Below are positions 25,131 to 32,624 of a stretch of DNA of 32,741 bases, piece after piece. The DNA lies in NCBI GenBank assembly GCA_012840225.1, contig DULU01000027.1, positions 1 to 32,741 on the forward strand, in the 5' to 3' direction. A model generated the notes under the pieces. It made no database searches and was not told the DNA's origin. It worked only from the letters and a program-made list of their open reading frames with translations. The translations under genes were made by a program, and so were the position numbers. Source of the stretch: Bacillota bacterium (lineage in GTDB: Bacteria; Bacillota; Limnochordia; DTU080). Numbering within the stretch: the first letter of the stretch is position 1; each line of letters opens with the position of its first letter.

Positions 25131-25706
25131 TTATTGCACCTGATACATGCCGTGGGTAATCATGTAATTGGCAATGCCCTCGCCATGCTGCTGCTCTTCC
25201 TGCTGAATATGCTGCAGTGCCTGACGAATCTGCGGTTTTACAGTTTCGAATATAGCCGTGTTATAGGCGCTGGCGATATATTTTTCCGTAGTGAGAGCAT
25301 CGGCGCATAAACTGGCATCATTCTGGTTGACCATACCGCCAAGTGCCTGCTGGCTCGTCTGCCACTGCAACTGATTACCACCTGCCCCAATCGCCTGCCG
25401 GCCGGCCTGCTGCTGGGTCATCTGGGACATTTGTCCGCCCGGCTGTGACAGCTGCTGCCCTCCTTGGGACATTTGTCCACTTTGCTGCTGGCTACCACCG
25501 CCTGCACCTGTGTTCGGCACCTGTCCCTGAAGCAACTGATTCACCGTGTTATAGTGCTGCTGCTCATTAGATTGATACTGTGAGAACAACTGCTTCAGCT
25601 GGGGATCTTTTACCTGCTGGGCATAATTCCCATATTTCTGAATACAAAGCTCTTCATGACGTAGCATATCCTTCAGGAGCATGCTTTCTTTCTGGGTTAA
25701 CTGCAT
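25131..25706 (-). CDS. CotF-like spore coat protein with Gln-rich linker
   Basis: A 191-residue protein with two ferritin-like helical segments typical of the coat F domain: an N-terminal part (ESMLLKDMLRHEELCIQKYG; SQYQSNEQQHYNTVNQLLQG) and a C-terminal part (DASLCADALTTEKYIASAYN; QALQHIQQEEQQHGEGIANY). Between them lies a low-complexity linker of about 65 residues rich in Gln, Gly, Ser and Met (residues 64-130). The ATG at 25706 follows GAGGAGG by 8 bases. CotF-type proteins sit in the endospore coat, so this supports a spore-forming host. The gene is alone on its transcript and ends at a bidirectional terminator. Confidence 0.88.
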   Translation of the reverse strand: MQLTQKESMLLKDMLRHEELCIQKYGNYAQQVKDPQLKQLFSQYQSNEQQHYNTVNQLLQGQVPNTGAGGGSQQQSGQMSQGGQQLSQPGGQMSQMTQQQAGRQAIGAGGNQLQWQTSQQALGGMVNQNDASLCADALTTEKYIASAYNTAIFETVKPQIRQALQHIQQEEQQHGEGIANYMITHGMYQVQ

Positions 25707-25835
25707 TTTTTCTACCTCCTCAGACTTAAGCATGCTCCCGCCATATCCGGATTATGCAATTCTTAGACATAGGTCCGTCCAAGCCCCGGGGCTGGTATTT
25801 AATTCATAAGCGGCAAATTATGTATTACCACTCCG

Positions 25836-28028
25836 CTATTTGATAAACACAATTTCAATGCGCCGGTTCTTGGCCATGTTTTCCGGGCTGGTGTTGGGGA
25901 CCAGGCCAAGGAAATCGAAGCTTTCATGGATGGCCGAAGGAAATGCCCGGCTGAAGTGCCGGCGCACGAAGGCATCGGTATTGGTGCCGCCCACATAATA
26001 GACCCGGCATACCGAATCCGGATCGACGCCGGACGCCATGATTTCCGCTCGCAGCCTTTCCACCACCGGCTTAAGGATGGGAGCAGCTACCTGTTCATCA
26101 TAAAGGTCGTGGCGCAGGCGGATACCTGCCAGCCGCGCTTTGGTGGGAAAGGGTACTATTTCACCCGCCGCTTCTTCACCGGGAGCTTTGTTCAGGAAAA
26201 TGCTTTCGTTGAACACAAAGTGTTCTTTCATCTGGCGGCAGGTATAGAGAAACTCCCGGTCCGGCTCGTTTTTGTCCACCTCCTTCAATAAATTATTCGG
26301 CACCAAATGCAAGGCGTCGACGCTTTCCAGCACTCTGTCGGCAGCAGTCTCCAACTGGAAAGCCAGACCGGCATCGAGGATGTTGCCACCCACCTGCGCA
26401 TCAAAACCGGAGAGGTAGTTTTTGTAGCGTTCCTGGATCTTGAGCAAGGTTTCATCCGGCACGAGAGCCGCCGAATAGCTGCCCAATATGCGCAGGGATA
26501 CCTCTCCGTGCAGCGTCTGCACTTCGGCAATCACCACGTCGGTGGTGCCGCCGCCGCTGTCCACCACAGCCACCCGGCTTCCGGCCGGCAGGTTCAGCAG
26601 CTCATCCTTCCGTCTTTTTTCGATACCAGTCAGAGCCGCTTGCGGCTCGGGGATAAAAGCGATGGCCTCTTCCGGCACCCGGCATTGCTTCAGGGCTTCG
26701 CGCAGCAGCTGTTCATAAGCCCGCACCTGTTTCTCCTCCCGGCCGTCGTCCAGCACCGGCCGGCTGAGAATATAGCGGACCTTCAAGTGCTCCCGGGACA
26801 ACGGACGTGCCGGATCGGCTTTCTGGAAGTAATCGTCAAGGCGCTGAAATATGCGCTGAAAATATTTAGCCAATAGCTCCTTGTTCGACGTTCCGGGGAT
26901 GGACGAGGTCACCAGGCTTTTGTTGTTGCGCAGATAGGTCTTTAAATTATCCACCACCACCTGATTCGGCGGCACGAGATTTTGCTTGCAAAGCATGGCC
27001 GCGCGCTGCCCCCAGGCCACCACCGAACCGTGCTCATCTATCAGCATCAAGGTGGGAAAGCGGGGCGTATTATCCACATCTCCCACAATGTCGATCGTCC
27101 CGGCCGGTTTGCTCTCCACAAGCCGCCGGCGCCATCTGACCCGCACCCCGGTGTTCTGAGTACCAAAGTCGATGGCCACCACCACATCCGGTCCCATAGT
27201 CGGCTGAGGTGACGACATCCTCAGCACGGGCACGCACACTTCATCCGGACCGGCATTCCACATAGGCTCGCCGCCACTGCCGGAGTCGAGGCGAAAGGTC
27301 AGTTCGGCAAAGCCGTTTGCCGCCACAGGCACCGGCTGCCGTCCCCTGCCCAGAGGCAAACCAAAGTGCATCACACTATAACCCGCTGGAACGTCGGAAG
27401 AGAAAATGCGCTGCTTGTCAGCGTCGTTCCAAATGCGCACATATTGCTTCCTCACCCCGGGAGGAAACAATACGGTCGGACTGCCGATAATCCAACGCTC
27501 CCTGTGGCTTAAAAGCCTAATATATTCCGCTACATAAAATGCTTGCTCGTTCCACCCGCTCTTTTCCCACCAGCGTTCCCGGTCCCGGACGGCATCATGG
27601 CTGCGGACGACGATGCTGCCGCCGATCAGCTGATCGGCGCGATGCTCGATTTCATATATCACATAAGCTCCGGGTGCAGCTTTGCGCTGATCTACCCCTA
27701 ATAGCTTTAGCCCGCGGGCTCTCGTCAGGTCAACAGAGACATTCACTGCTGCGGTGCCACGGTTGTGAGCCAGGAGGTAGAACCGGCCTCCGGGCGGTAA
27801 AACAATTTCCTCCCGGCAAGGCCGGCGGGTGGCGGAAACATACCAATCAATTATGGAAGCGGGGCGCCCACAATAGGCACAATAACGATCGCCTTCCTGA
27901 AATGGTTCACACTCTGCTCCACACTGCGATGTACAGCATATTGGTGCGCTGCGCTCGATACTCTGCACTTCTATATCCAATTCGCATTCACCGTAATAAT
28001 TAGTGATGGTATATATGACGTAAGTCAT
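25836..28028 (-). CDS. zinc-ribbon/Hsp70-like ATPase fusion
   Basis: A 730-residue protein with an unusual order. Residues 31-54 form a Cys-rich zinc ribbon (Cys 36 and 40, then CAYCG at 50-54). Residues 60-275 look like one or two beta-sandwich domains. An Hsp70/actin-type ATPase follows with all three nucleotide motifs: phosphate 1 VVAIDFGTQNTGVRVRW near 282, phosphate 2 VAVVDSGGGTTDVVIAEV near 487, and adenosine VYYVGGTNTDAF near 677. The chain ends soon after the ATPase, so the DnaK substrate-binding domain and lid are missing. No J-protein or GrpE gene is nearby. It is divergent from zupT and has its own promoter. Function unknown; it may recognise a partner through the zinc ribbon or beta domains. 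Confidence 0.82.
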   Translation of the reverse strand: MTYVIYTITNYYGECELDIEVQSIERSAPICCTSQCGAECEPFQEGDRYCAYCGRPASIIDWYVSATRRPCREEIVLPPGGRFYLLAHNRGTAAVNVSVDLTRARGLKLLGVDQRKAAPGAYVIYEIEHRADQLIGGSIVVRSHDAVRDRERWWEKSGWNEQAFYVAEYIRLLSHRERWIIGSPTVLFPPGVRKQYVRIWNDADKQRIFSSDVPAGYSVMHFGLPLGRGRQPVPVAANGFAELTFRLDSGSGGEPMWNAGPDEVCVPVLRMSSPQPTMGPDVVVAIDFGTQNTGVRVRWRRRLVESKPAGTIDIVGDVDNTPRFPTLMLIDEHGSVVAWGQRAAMLCKQNLVPPNQVVVDNLKTYLRNNKSLVTSSIPGTSNKELLAKYFQRIFQRLDDYFQKADPARPLSREHLKVRYILSRPVLDDGREEKQVRAYEQLLREALKQCRVPEEAIAFIPEPQAALTGIEKRRKDELLNLPAGSRVAVVDSGGGTTDVVIAEVQTLHGEVSLRILGSYSAALVPDETLLKIQERYKNYLSGFDAQVGGNILDAGLAFQLETAADRVLESVDALHLVPNNLLKEVDKNEPDREFLYTCRQMKEHFVFNESIFLNKAPGEEAAGEIVPFPTKARLAGIRLRHDLYDEQVAAPILKPVVERLRAEIMASGVDPDSVCRVYYVGGTNTDAFVRRHFSRAFPSAIHESFDFLGLVPNTSPENMAKNRRIEIVFIK

Positions 28029-28056
28029 AATTTACCTTTCTTGCCGCTAGTTCCTG

Positions 28057-28096
28057 CTGCCTTGAAATAATCAGGCATTAAGGCAGAAAAACTCAA
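28057..28096 (-). promoter_or_regulatory. promoter and inverted repeat for the Hsp70-like gene
   Basis: On the minus strand TTGAGT (28096-28091) and GATTAT (28072-28067) form a -35/-10 pair with an 18-base spacer. The inverted repeat CTGCCTT (28057-28063) / AAGGCAG (28080-28086) spans the -10 and may be an operator. Confidence 0.45.
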
Positions 28097-28161
28097 CCTT
28101 GTCATATTCAGTAATAGCGCCCCCCGCTAGTACCTCCCAGCTAGCAGCCACCAGACCAGAG

Positions 28162-28209
28162 GTGACCAAACCGGCGGTCACTGGACTAGATGCAACCCTG
28201 CCTGGTTGC
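28162..28209. repeat. two inverted repeats upstream of zupT
   Basis: GTGACC (28162-28167) / GGTCAC (28176-28181) and GCAACC (28192-28197) / GGTTGC (28204-28209) are perfect short inverted repeats within 50 bases. They lie 44-91 bases upstream of the zupT start. They may be binding sites for a metal-responsive regulator or part of a structured leader; they do not match a Zur box I know. Confidence 0.4.
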
Positions 28210-28252
28210 GTATATACTAGAATTACAGCAAAATTGCCTAGCGGAGAGGAGT

Positions 28253-29104
28253 ATGGGTTTGGATCTGGGGAATCTGGTTTATGCGTTCGGGCTAACGCTT
28301 ATTGCCGGTCTGTCCACCGGCATAGGCGCAGCGCTAGCTTTCTTCACCAGTCGCACCAACACAAGGTTTCTGTCGGTAGCTCTCGGTTTTTCCGCCGGGG
28401 TGATGATCTATGTCTCCATGATTGAAATTTTCTTCAAGGCTAAAGATGCACTAGTCTTCGAGCTGGGCGAAAAGCTGGGTTCCTGGGCCACGGCCGGAGC
28501 CTTCTTTGCGGGCATGTTTATCTTTGCTCTTATCGATACGGTGATCCCGGTGCCCCACGAGCCGAAAATGGTGGAGGACATCGACGGCACGGAAGAGGCC
28601 ACCGCTGCAGAACAGATAGCCGCTGGCAGCGCCACCAAACCTGAGGCCCAAGAAAAACTGATGCGCATGGGTCTCTTTTCCGCCCTGGCCATCGCCGTAC
28701 ACAATTTCCCTGAAGGCATGGCCACCTTTACCGCTGCCATCAAAGACCCCAGCCTGGGCCTGCCCATCGCCGTAGCCATCGCCATTCACAATATCCCGGA
28801 GGGCATTGCCGTATCGGTACCCATATTTTACGCCACCGGGAACAAGCTGCGGGGCTTCTGGTATTCGCTGATTTCAGGTTTGTCGGAACCTTTAGGTGCT
28901 CTGGTGGGCTTCCTGCTCCTGACCAGGTTCTTTTCCGACGCCGTCTTCGGCATCCTGTTTGCTGCCGTGGCCGGCATTATGGTATTTATCTCACTGGATG
29001 AATTGCTGCCGGCAGCCAGGGAATACGGCGAACACCATCTGGCCATCTATGGTTTGGTGGCCGGGATGATTGTCATGGCCGTCAGTTTACTTTTATTTGT
29101 ATAG
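28253..29104 (+). CDS. zupT: ZIP family metal (zinc) transporter ZupT
   Basis: A 283-residue ZIP-family transporter with about eight membrane segments. The metal-binding motifs in the central helices are both present: HNFPEG (residues 150-155) and HNIPEG (179-184). A variable acidic loop (residues 103-135, KMVEDIDGTEEATAAEQ) precedes them. Family members import Zn2+ and other divalent metals across the inner membrane. The ATG at 28253 is used, with GGAG (28243-28246) 6 bases before; an upstream ATG at 28190 would add 21 unrelated residues. It is divergent from the zinc-ribbon/Hsp70-like gene, with inverted repeats in the shared gap. Confidence 0.93.
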   Translation: MGLDLGNLVYAFGLTLIAGLSTGIGAALAFFTSRTNTRFLSVALGFSAGVMIYVSMIEIFFKAKDALVFELGEKLGSWATAGAFFAGMFIFALIDTVIPVPHEPKMVEDIDGTEEATAAEQIAAGSATKPEAQEKLMRMGLFSALAIAVHNFPEGMATFTAAIKDPSLGLPIAVAIAIHNIPEGIAVSVPIFYATGNKLRGFWYSLISGLSEPLGALVGFLLLTRFFSDAVFGILFAAVAGIMVFISLDELLPAAREYGEHHLAIYGLVAGMIVMAVSLLLFV

Positions 29105-29141
29105 GCGAATCAAGTAATGCGATATACAAATGTGGCATTTA

Positions 29142-29150
29142 TGATACAAT
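29142..29150 (+). promoter_or_regulatory. extended -10 promoter candidate for the esterase gene
   Basis: TGATACAAT, an extended -10, lies 27 bases before the esterase start. It repeats the string found before SBP copy A (7949-7957). No convincing -35 was found. Confidence 0.42.
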
Positions 29151-29177
29151 TGCCGTAGATCATTTGCAGGAGGAATC

Positions 29178-30134
29178 ATGATGAACAAACAGCCTCTACA
29201 TAAAGACTACCCGCAACCCGCAGAAGTGGACAACTGGTGCGCCGAACTATTGGCTGAAGCCGAAGCGCTGGAATTCACCGCCCAGCCGGTGGATTTCGTG
29301 CCGAATCCCACCGTGGATACCCGGCACGATGCCAACCTTTGCCGTTACATCGAGTTCTCCTCCCCATCCCAGGCCTACACGAATTTTTTCGCCATATTCC
29401 AATCCGCCCCGGCCAAGGGACCGGCGCCGCTCCTCATCCATCTGCCCGGATACGGTACGGAAATGACCAGGCACCCCACGCTCACCGCCCAGGGCTTCCA
29501 TGTCCTGCACGTCAACCCACAGGGGTATACCACTCCCCAAGGCAAAAACTTAGCCCTCCAACGCCACGGTACCTGGCCGGTGTTGCCCGATACCATTCTG
29601 ACGCAGGGGAAAACCGGTTACCGCGATTGGCTGCGCGATGCTCTGGTGGCAGTGCGCTGGGCGCGTTCCTTGCCGACGGTGCAAGCCGATCGGTTCGCCT
29701 TCTTCGGCACCAGCCAAGGCGGCGGTACAGCCTTATTGCTCGCCAGCATCATGCGCGACCAGGGCGTGTGCGCCGTGGCCGGCGATGTGCCGTTTTTAAC
29801 CAATTTCCCGCTCATGTGTGCCAAACAACCCGTCGGCGCCTATAATTTGGCCTACACCGCTTTGGCCAAAGTGGCGGCCGAAAATCCCGACTTGCTGCCG
29901 GCCTCCTGGCGAGCGCTGGGATTTGTCGATACTTTGAGCCACAGCCACCGTCTGACCATGCCGGTGCTCCTCACGGCGGGAAGTATCGACATAGCTTGCC
30001 CCACGGCCACTGTCCGCTCCCTGTTCGATGTATTGCCGGGCACCCGCAGTTATACGGAGCTTTACCAGCAAGGCCATGCCTATACCACGGCTTTCCTGCA
30101 CTTGGCCGCCGCCTGGTTCCGGCTTTACGTATAG
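29178..30134 (+). CDS. CE7-like acetyl esterase (AXE1 family)
   Basis: A 318-residue alpha/beta hydrolase related to carbohydrate esterase family 7 (acetyl xylan esterase / cephalosporin C deacetylase). The nucleophile elbow is GTSQGGG with Ser 179. The probable acid is Asp 271 in GSIDIA, and the probable base is His 300 in QGHAYT. Two CE7 hallmarks are altered: the RGQ motif region reads NPQGYTT and the usual HE reads HAY, so it is a divergent member. There is no signal peptide, consistent with deacetylation of imported acetylated oligosaccharides. GGAGG lies just before ATG 29178. It is preceded by its own promoter, 73 bases after zupT. Confidence 0.85.
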   Translation: MMNKQPLHKDYPQPAEVDNWCAELLAEAEALEFTAQPVDFVPNPTVDTRHDANLCRYIEFSSPSQAYTNFFAIFQSAPAKGPAPLLIHLPGYGTEMTRHPTLTAQGFHVLHVNPQGYTTPQGKNLALQRHGTWPVLPDTILTQGKTGYRDWLRDALVAVRWARSLPTVQADRFAFFGTSQGGGTALLLASIMRDQGVCAVAGDVPFLTNFPLMCAKQPVGAYNLAYTALAKVAAENPDLLPASWRALGFVDTLSHSHRLTMPVLLTAGSIDIACPTATVRSLFDVLPGTRSYTELYQQGHAYTTAFLHLAAAWFRLYV

Positions 30135-30166
30135 CGTGTTCTTTTATTATTAGCAGCTAAAAAGCT

Positions 30167-30172
30167 TATAAT
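30167..30172 (+). promoter_or_regulatory. -10 element upstream of the CBM9-like gene
   Basis: A perfect TATAAT 71 bases before the start codon, in an AT-rich stretch. No clear -35 is visible, so the assignment rests on the -10 alone. Confidence 0.4.
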
Positions 30173-30243
30173 GGTTGAAGTGCAGCTCAGTGTGGATTAA
30201 TATGGTAAAGGAACCTTATATTAATTTTATTTGGAGGTGTATT

Positions 30244-30885
30244 ATGAGGTTAGTTGGTAAAGTATTGGTATTGTCGTTGTTGGCTGTATTTGCCTTGTCG
30301 CTGGTCGCTATGGCTCAGACTCCCAATCTGACGCTGACGGCGGCCAAAGTGTCGTCAGCTCCGACTCTTGACGGTGTGGTCAACGACAAGGCGTGGGTGG
30401 AAGCCAGTCAAAGAGGAGCTAAGGTCGTCGTCGACCTGAATAATACCGGCGACAAAATTACATCGCTACCCAGGGTAGCTTATGTAGCCTATGACGATGA
30501 GGCTTTGTATGTGGCCTATATAAACTATACGCTCAATCCCGACGCCTTGACAGTGGGCAATGTCGTGCATAATAACGACGAGGTGGAGCTCTTCATTGAG
30601 CCGGCGGGCAAGACATACGTGCAGATCATAGTGGATAATGCCGGCGAGACCATGAATGGTCAACTGATTAACTATGCTGTCAAGAAAGCCGACATTCAAT
30701 GGATAGTGGAGTTGGCTCTGCCGTGGGCTAATCTGGAAGTAGATCCGCCCAAGCCCGGCGATCAATGGAAAATCAACTTAAACGGCCATCAGATCACCGA
30801 CGGCAATATGTGGTTGTGCTGGAATCCTACTTACGGCGGTTTTCTTAACCCCGACCGTTTTGCTACTTTGATATTCGGTGAGTAA
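30244..30885 (+). CDS. secreted CBM9-like sugar-binding protein
   Basis: A 213-residue exported protein. The signal peptide (MRLVGKVLVLSLLAVFALSL, cleavage near AMA) has no lipobox cysteine. The mature part is a single family 9-like carbohydrate-binding beta-sandwich: APTLDGVVNDKAWVEA at its start, VAYDDEALYVAYINY, NNDEVELFIEPAG, WIVELALPWANL and NPDRFATLIFGE at its end. Such modules usually sit inside larger xylanases or accompany outer-surface glycan systems; a free-standing secreted copy is less common. GGAGGTG precedes ATG 30244. A strong terminator follows at 30909, so the gene is a single unit. Confidence 0.82.
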   Translation: MRLVGKVLVLSLLAVFALSLVAMAQTPNLTLTAAKVSSAPTLDGVVNDKAWVEASQRGAKVVVDLNNTGDKITSLPRVAYVAYDDEALYVAYINYTLNPDALTVGNVVHNNDEVELFIEPAGKTYVQIIVDNAGETMNGQLINYAVKKADIQWIVELALPWANLEVDPPKPGDQWKINLNGHQITDGNMWLCWNPTYGGFLNPDRFATLIFGE

Positions 30886-30908
30886 TGAGGGCGCTAAGTC
30901 ATCTAGTC

Positions 30909-30944
30909 GCAGCCCCGGGCCAGATCCCCGGGGCTGCATTTTTT
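30909..30944 (+). terminator. Rho-independent terminator
   Basis: GCAGCCCCGGG (30909-30919) pairs with CCCGGGGCTGC (30927-30937), followed by A and TTTTTT (30939-30944). It ends the CBM9-like transcript. Confidence 0.92.
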
Positions 30945-31001
30945 CCAACTACCGGCCTACCCAAAACTCAACCGGGCCCCTTCGGCGCCAAGACCAGCCT
31001 A

Positions 31002-31308
31002 TTAAATGGCTTTCATGGTTGCATCGCTTTCCAGTCGCACCCAGGCAGAGCCGGAAGCATAGCGACCGACGACTTTGATCTTATGCTCGCCACGGCCAAT
31101 CGATATGTCCTGCGCCCCCTGAGCGTTCTGTTCGGCGATTACCAACACATCCCCATCGCTAGTAACCAAGACCAGCTTGAACCGCCCTTTACTAGTTTGC
31201 AGGTGGTATTGGACATGCAGAATGCTTGGCGCCTCCGCCTCGACAGCCCAGACGGTATGTTAGCAGCACCAGCATAACGGCCAACACCATCATGTATAGA
31301 CAACGCAT
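31002..31308 (-). pseudogene. small secreted protein gene with a one-base frameshift
   Basis: On the minus strand GGAGG (31324-31320) precedes ATG 31308, which encodes a good signal peptide core (MRCLYMMVLAVMLVLLT). That frame soon leaves the coding pattern. From about 31257 the adjacent frame reads TVWAVEAEAPSILHVQYHLQ and continues without a stop for about 80 residues to TAA at 31002, ending VRLESDATMKAI. Removing one base near 31257 would join them as LLTTVWA followed by VEAEAPS, a normal signal-peptidase site. The product would be about 100 residues, with a mature part rich in beta-strand pattern (FKLVLVTSDGDVLVIAEQ; GEHKIKVVGRYASGSAWV). I do not recognise the family. Either a recent inactivation or a sequencing error. 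Confidence 0.6.
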
Positions 31309-31503
31309 CAATTTCGTTACCTCCATGACAAGTGCTCCCAATGCTCCTTCATTTTACTGCAGTGCTTCCTCTCTGTAAATTGCCGCTATAGAAAGCCTCA
31401 CCTGGGTTCTCTTGGTACAAGAAATTTAGCAAACCATGTGGTATCATTTATTACGCAAGCTGAAATAATGGGGTATGTGATCCGTGGAATATTGGTGATT
31501 ATT

Positions 31504-32394
31504 ATGCAATATATAGACAAACATATGTATAAGCCCGTCCATCGGGTACGCAACATAGTTGAGGCAGATAACCTTGATATAATGGGTTTACACTTAAATA
31601 CCCTATTATACATTGAATATTTACCTGGTCACATTGACAAAGCACACACCCACGATTTTTGGCATCTGTTTTACGTTACCAAAGGCGAAGGGGTTATAGC
31701 CATAAATGATATTGAAGAAGAAGTATGTAGTGGCCATATTGCTATTGTCCATCCATTTCACGAACACTATTTCAGAAATATAAGTGGTGGCATAACCAGT
31801 GTGGTAGAGATCAAATGGGAATACAGTGATCAGGTAATAGAGGTTTTTTCTCCGCCCGCTTGCAGCGGCTTTTTCCGGGATCGATATGGCCTGCGCCAAT
31901 ATATAAACCGTATTATCGAGGAAATTGTCCATCAACCCATCGGTTGGAAATTGATCCTTAAAGCTATTGTCTTTGAGCTGCTTGTCTAAACCAACAGAGC
32001 ATTATTAAAAGAGCTCAGAAGTATCGGCAGCGAATCCTCATTAGGCAAGACCTATTCTTACCGACCGGTTTTGATGAAAGAAGTAGAAAATTATGTACAT
32101 AGTAAACTAGACCAACCACTATCGGTTGAAGAAATATCAACAAGGTTTCACATCAGTCCCAAGTATTTGTCCAATATTTTCAAAGCCGAGAAAGGTGAGA
32201 GTCTGGCTAGTTGGATCATAGACCGGAAAATAAACAAGGCCTGCCACCTGCTGGTTACACAAGAGGACAACTCGATAACAGAGATTGCCCGCCAGGTGGG
32301 TTATCACGACCCGCGTTATTTCAGCAGGCTGTTTAGGAAAAAAACAGGCCTGACTCCAACAGACTACCGCTCCAGGCACCTGCCGCTTGTATAA
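31504..32394 (+). pseudogene. AraC family regulator interrupted by an in-frame stop
   Basis: Codons 1-161 encode an AraC-type sensor domain with a cupin pattern (HIDKAHTHDFWHLFYVTKGE; GHIAIVHPFHEHYF). Codon 162 is TAA at 31987-31989. The same frame then continues without another stop through a linker to a complete AraC DNA-binding domain (LSVEEISTRFHISPKYLSNI; ITEIARQVGYHDPRYFSRLF, ending KKTGLTPTDYRS) and stops at 32394. A single C-to-T change (CAA to TAA) would explain it. The region is more AT-rich than the rest of the window, a sign of transfer or decay. The start at 31504 is uncertain because only a weak GGTGA precedes it. A second ATG at 32074 could in principle produce the DNA-binding domain alone. 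Confidence 0.78.
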
Positions 32395-32573
32395 TAAATG
32401 CTGGCGAAACACCACCCTGGATTAAACCGTTGTCCTTTCCATTGATCACCATCATTACTATCACCATGTGTACATTTGGTAGATCTCCTCGCAAGCATTG
32501 TTCGGATTGTCCACAGGAATAAAGAAAGCCTTGAAAAAAAGCTTCTCTATACATTACAGAAAGGGGTATATGC

Positions 32574-32624
32574 ATGCCACGATCATTGGTTAGAGTTATC
32601 ACGATTAGTCTGCTTGTTTTTGGT
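32574..32624 (+). pseudogene. 5' end of an exported protein gene, cut off
   Basis: GAAAGGGG (32559-32566) precedes ATG 32574 by 7 bases. The first codons give MPRSLVRVITISLLVFG, a typical signal peptide n- and h-region like those of the SBPs in this window. The frame then runs into sequence resembling an insertion-sequence end and stops at 32675 without a mature domain. It lies just downstream of the broken AraC gene, which could once have controlled it. Confidence 0.5.

Noticed and set aside
25782-25793. AGCCCCGGGGCT palindrome after the Hsp70-like gene as a terminator
   Set aside because: The palindrome has no loop and no T-run follows on the minus strand.
25734-25800. Sporulation sigma-E or sigma-K promoter before the coat gene
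   Set aside because: A CATAATCC string is present but does not fit either consensus at the -10, and no matching -35 was found.
28029-28100. CIRCE heat-shock operator before the Hsp70-like gene
   Set aside because: The inverted repeat there (CTGCCTT/AAGGCAG) does not match the TTAGCACTC-N9-GAGTGCTAA element.
30885-31277. Plus-strand open frame of 130 codons after the CBM9-like gene
   Set aside because: It begins within the stop region of that gene, runs through a strong terminator, has no ribosome site and lies opposite the better supported secreted-protein remnant.
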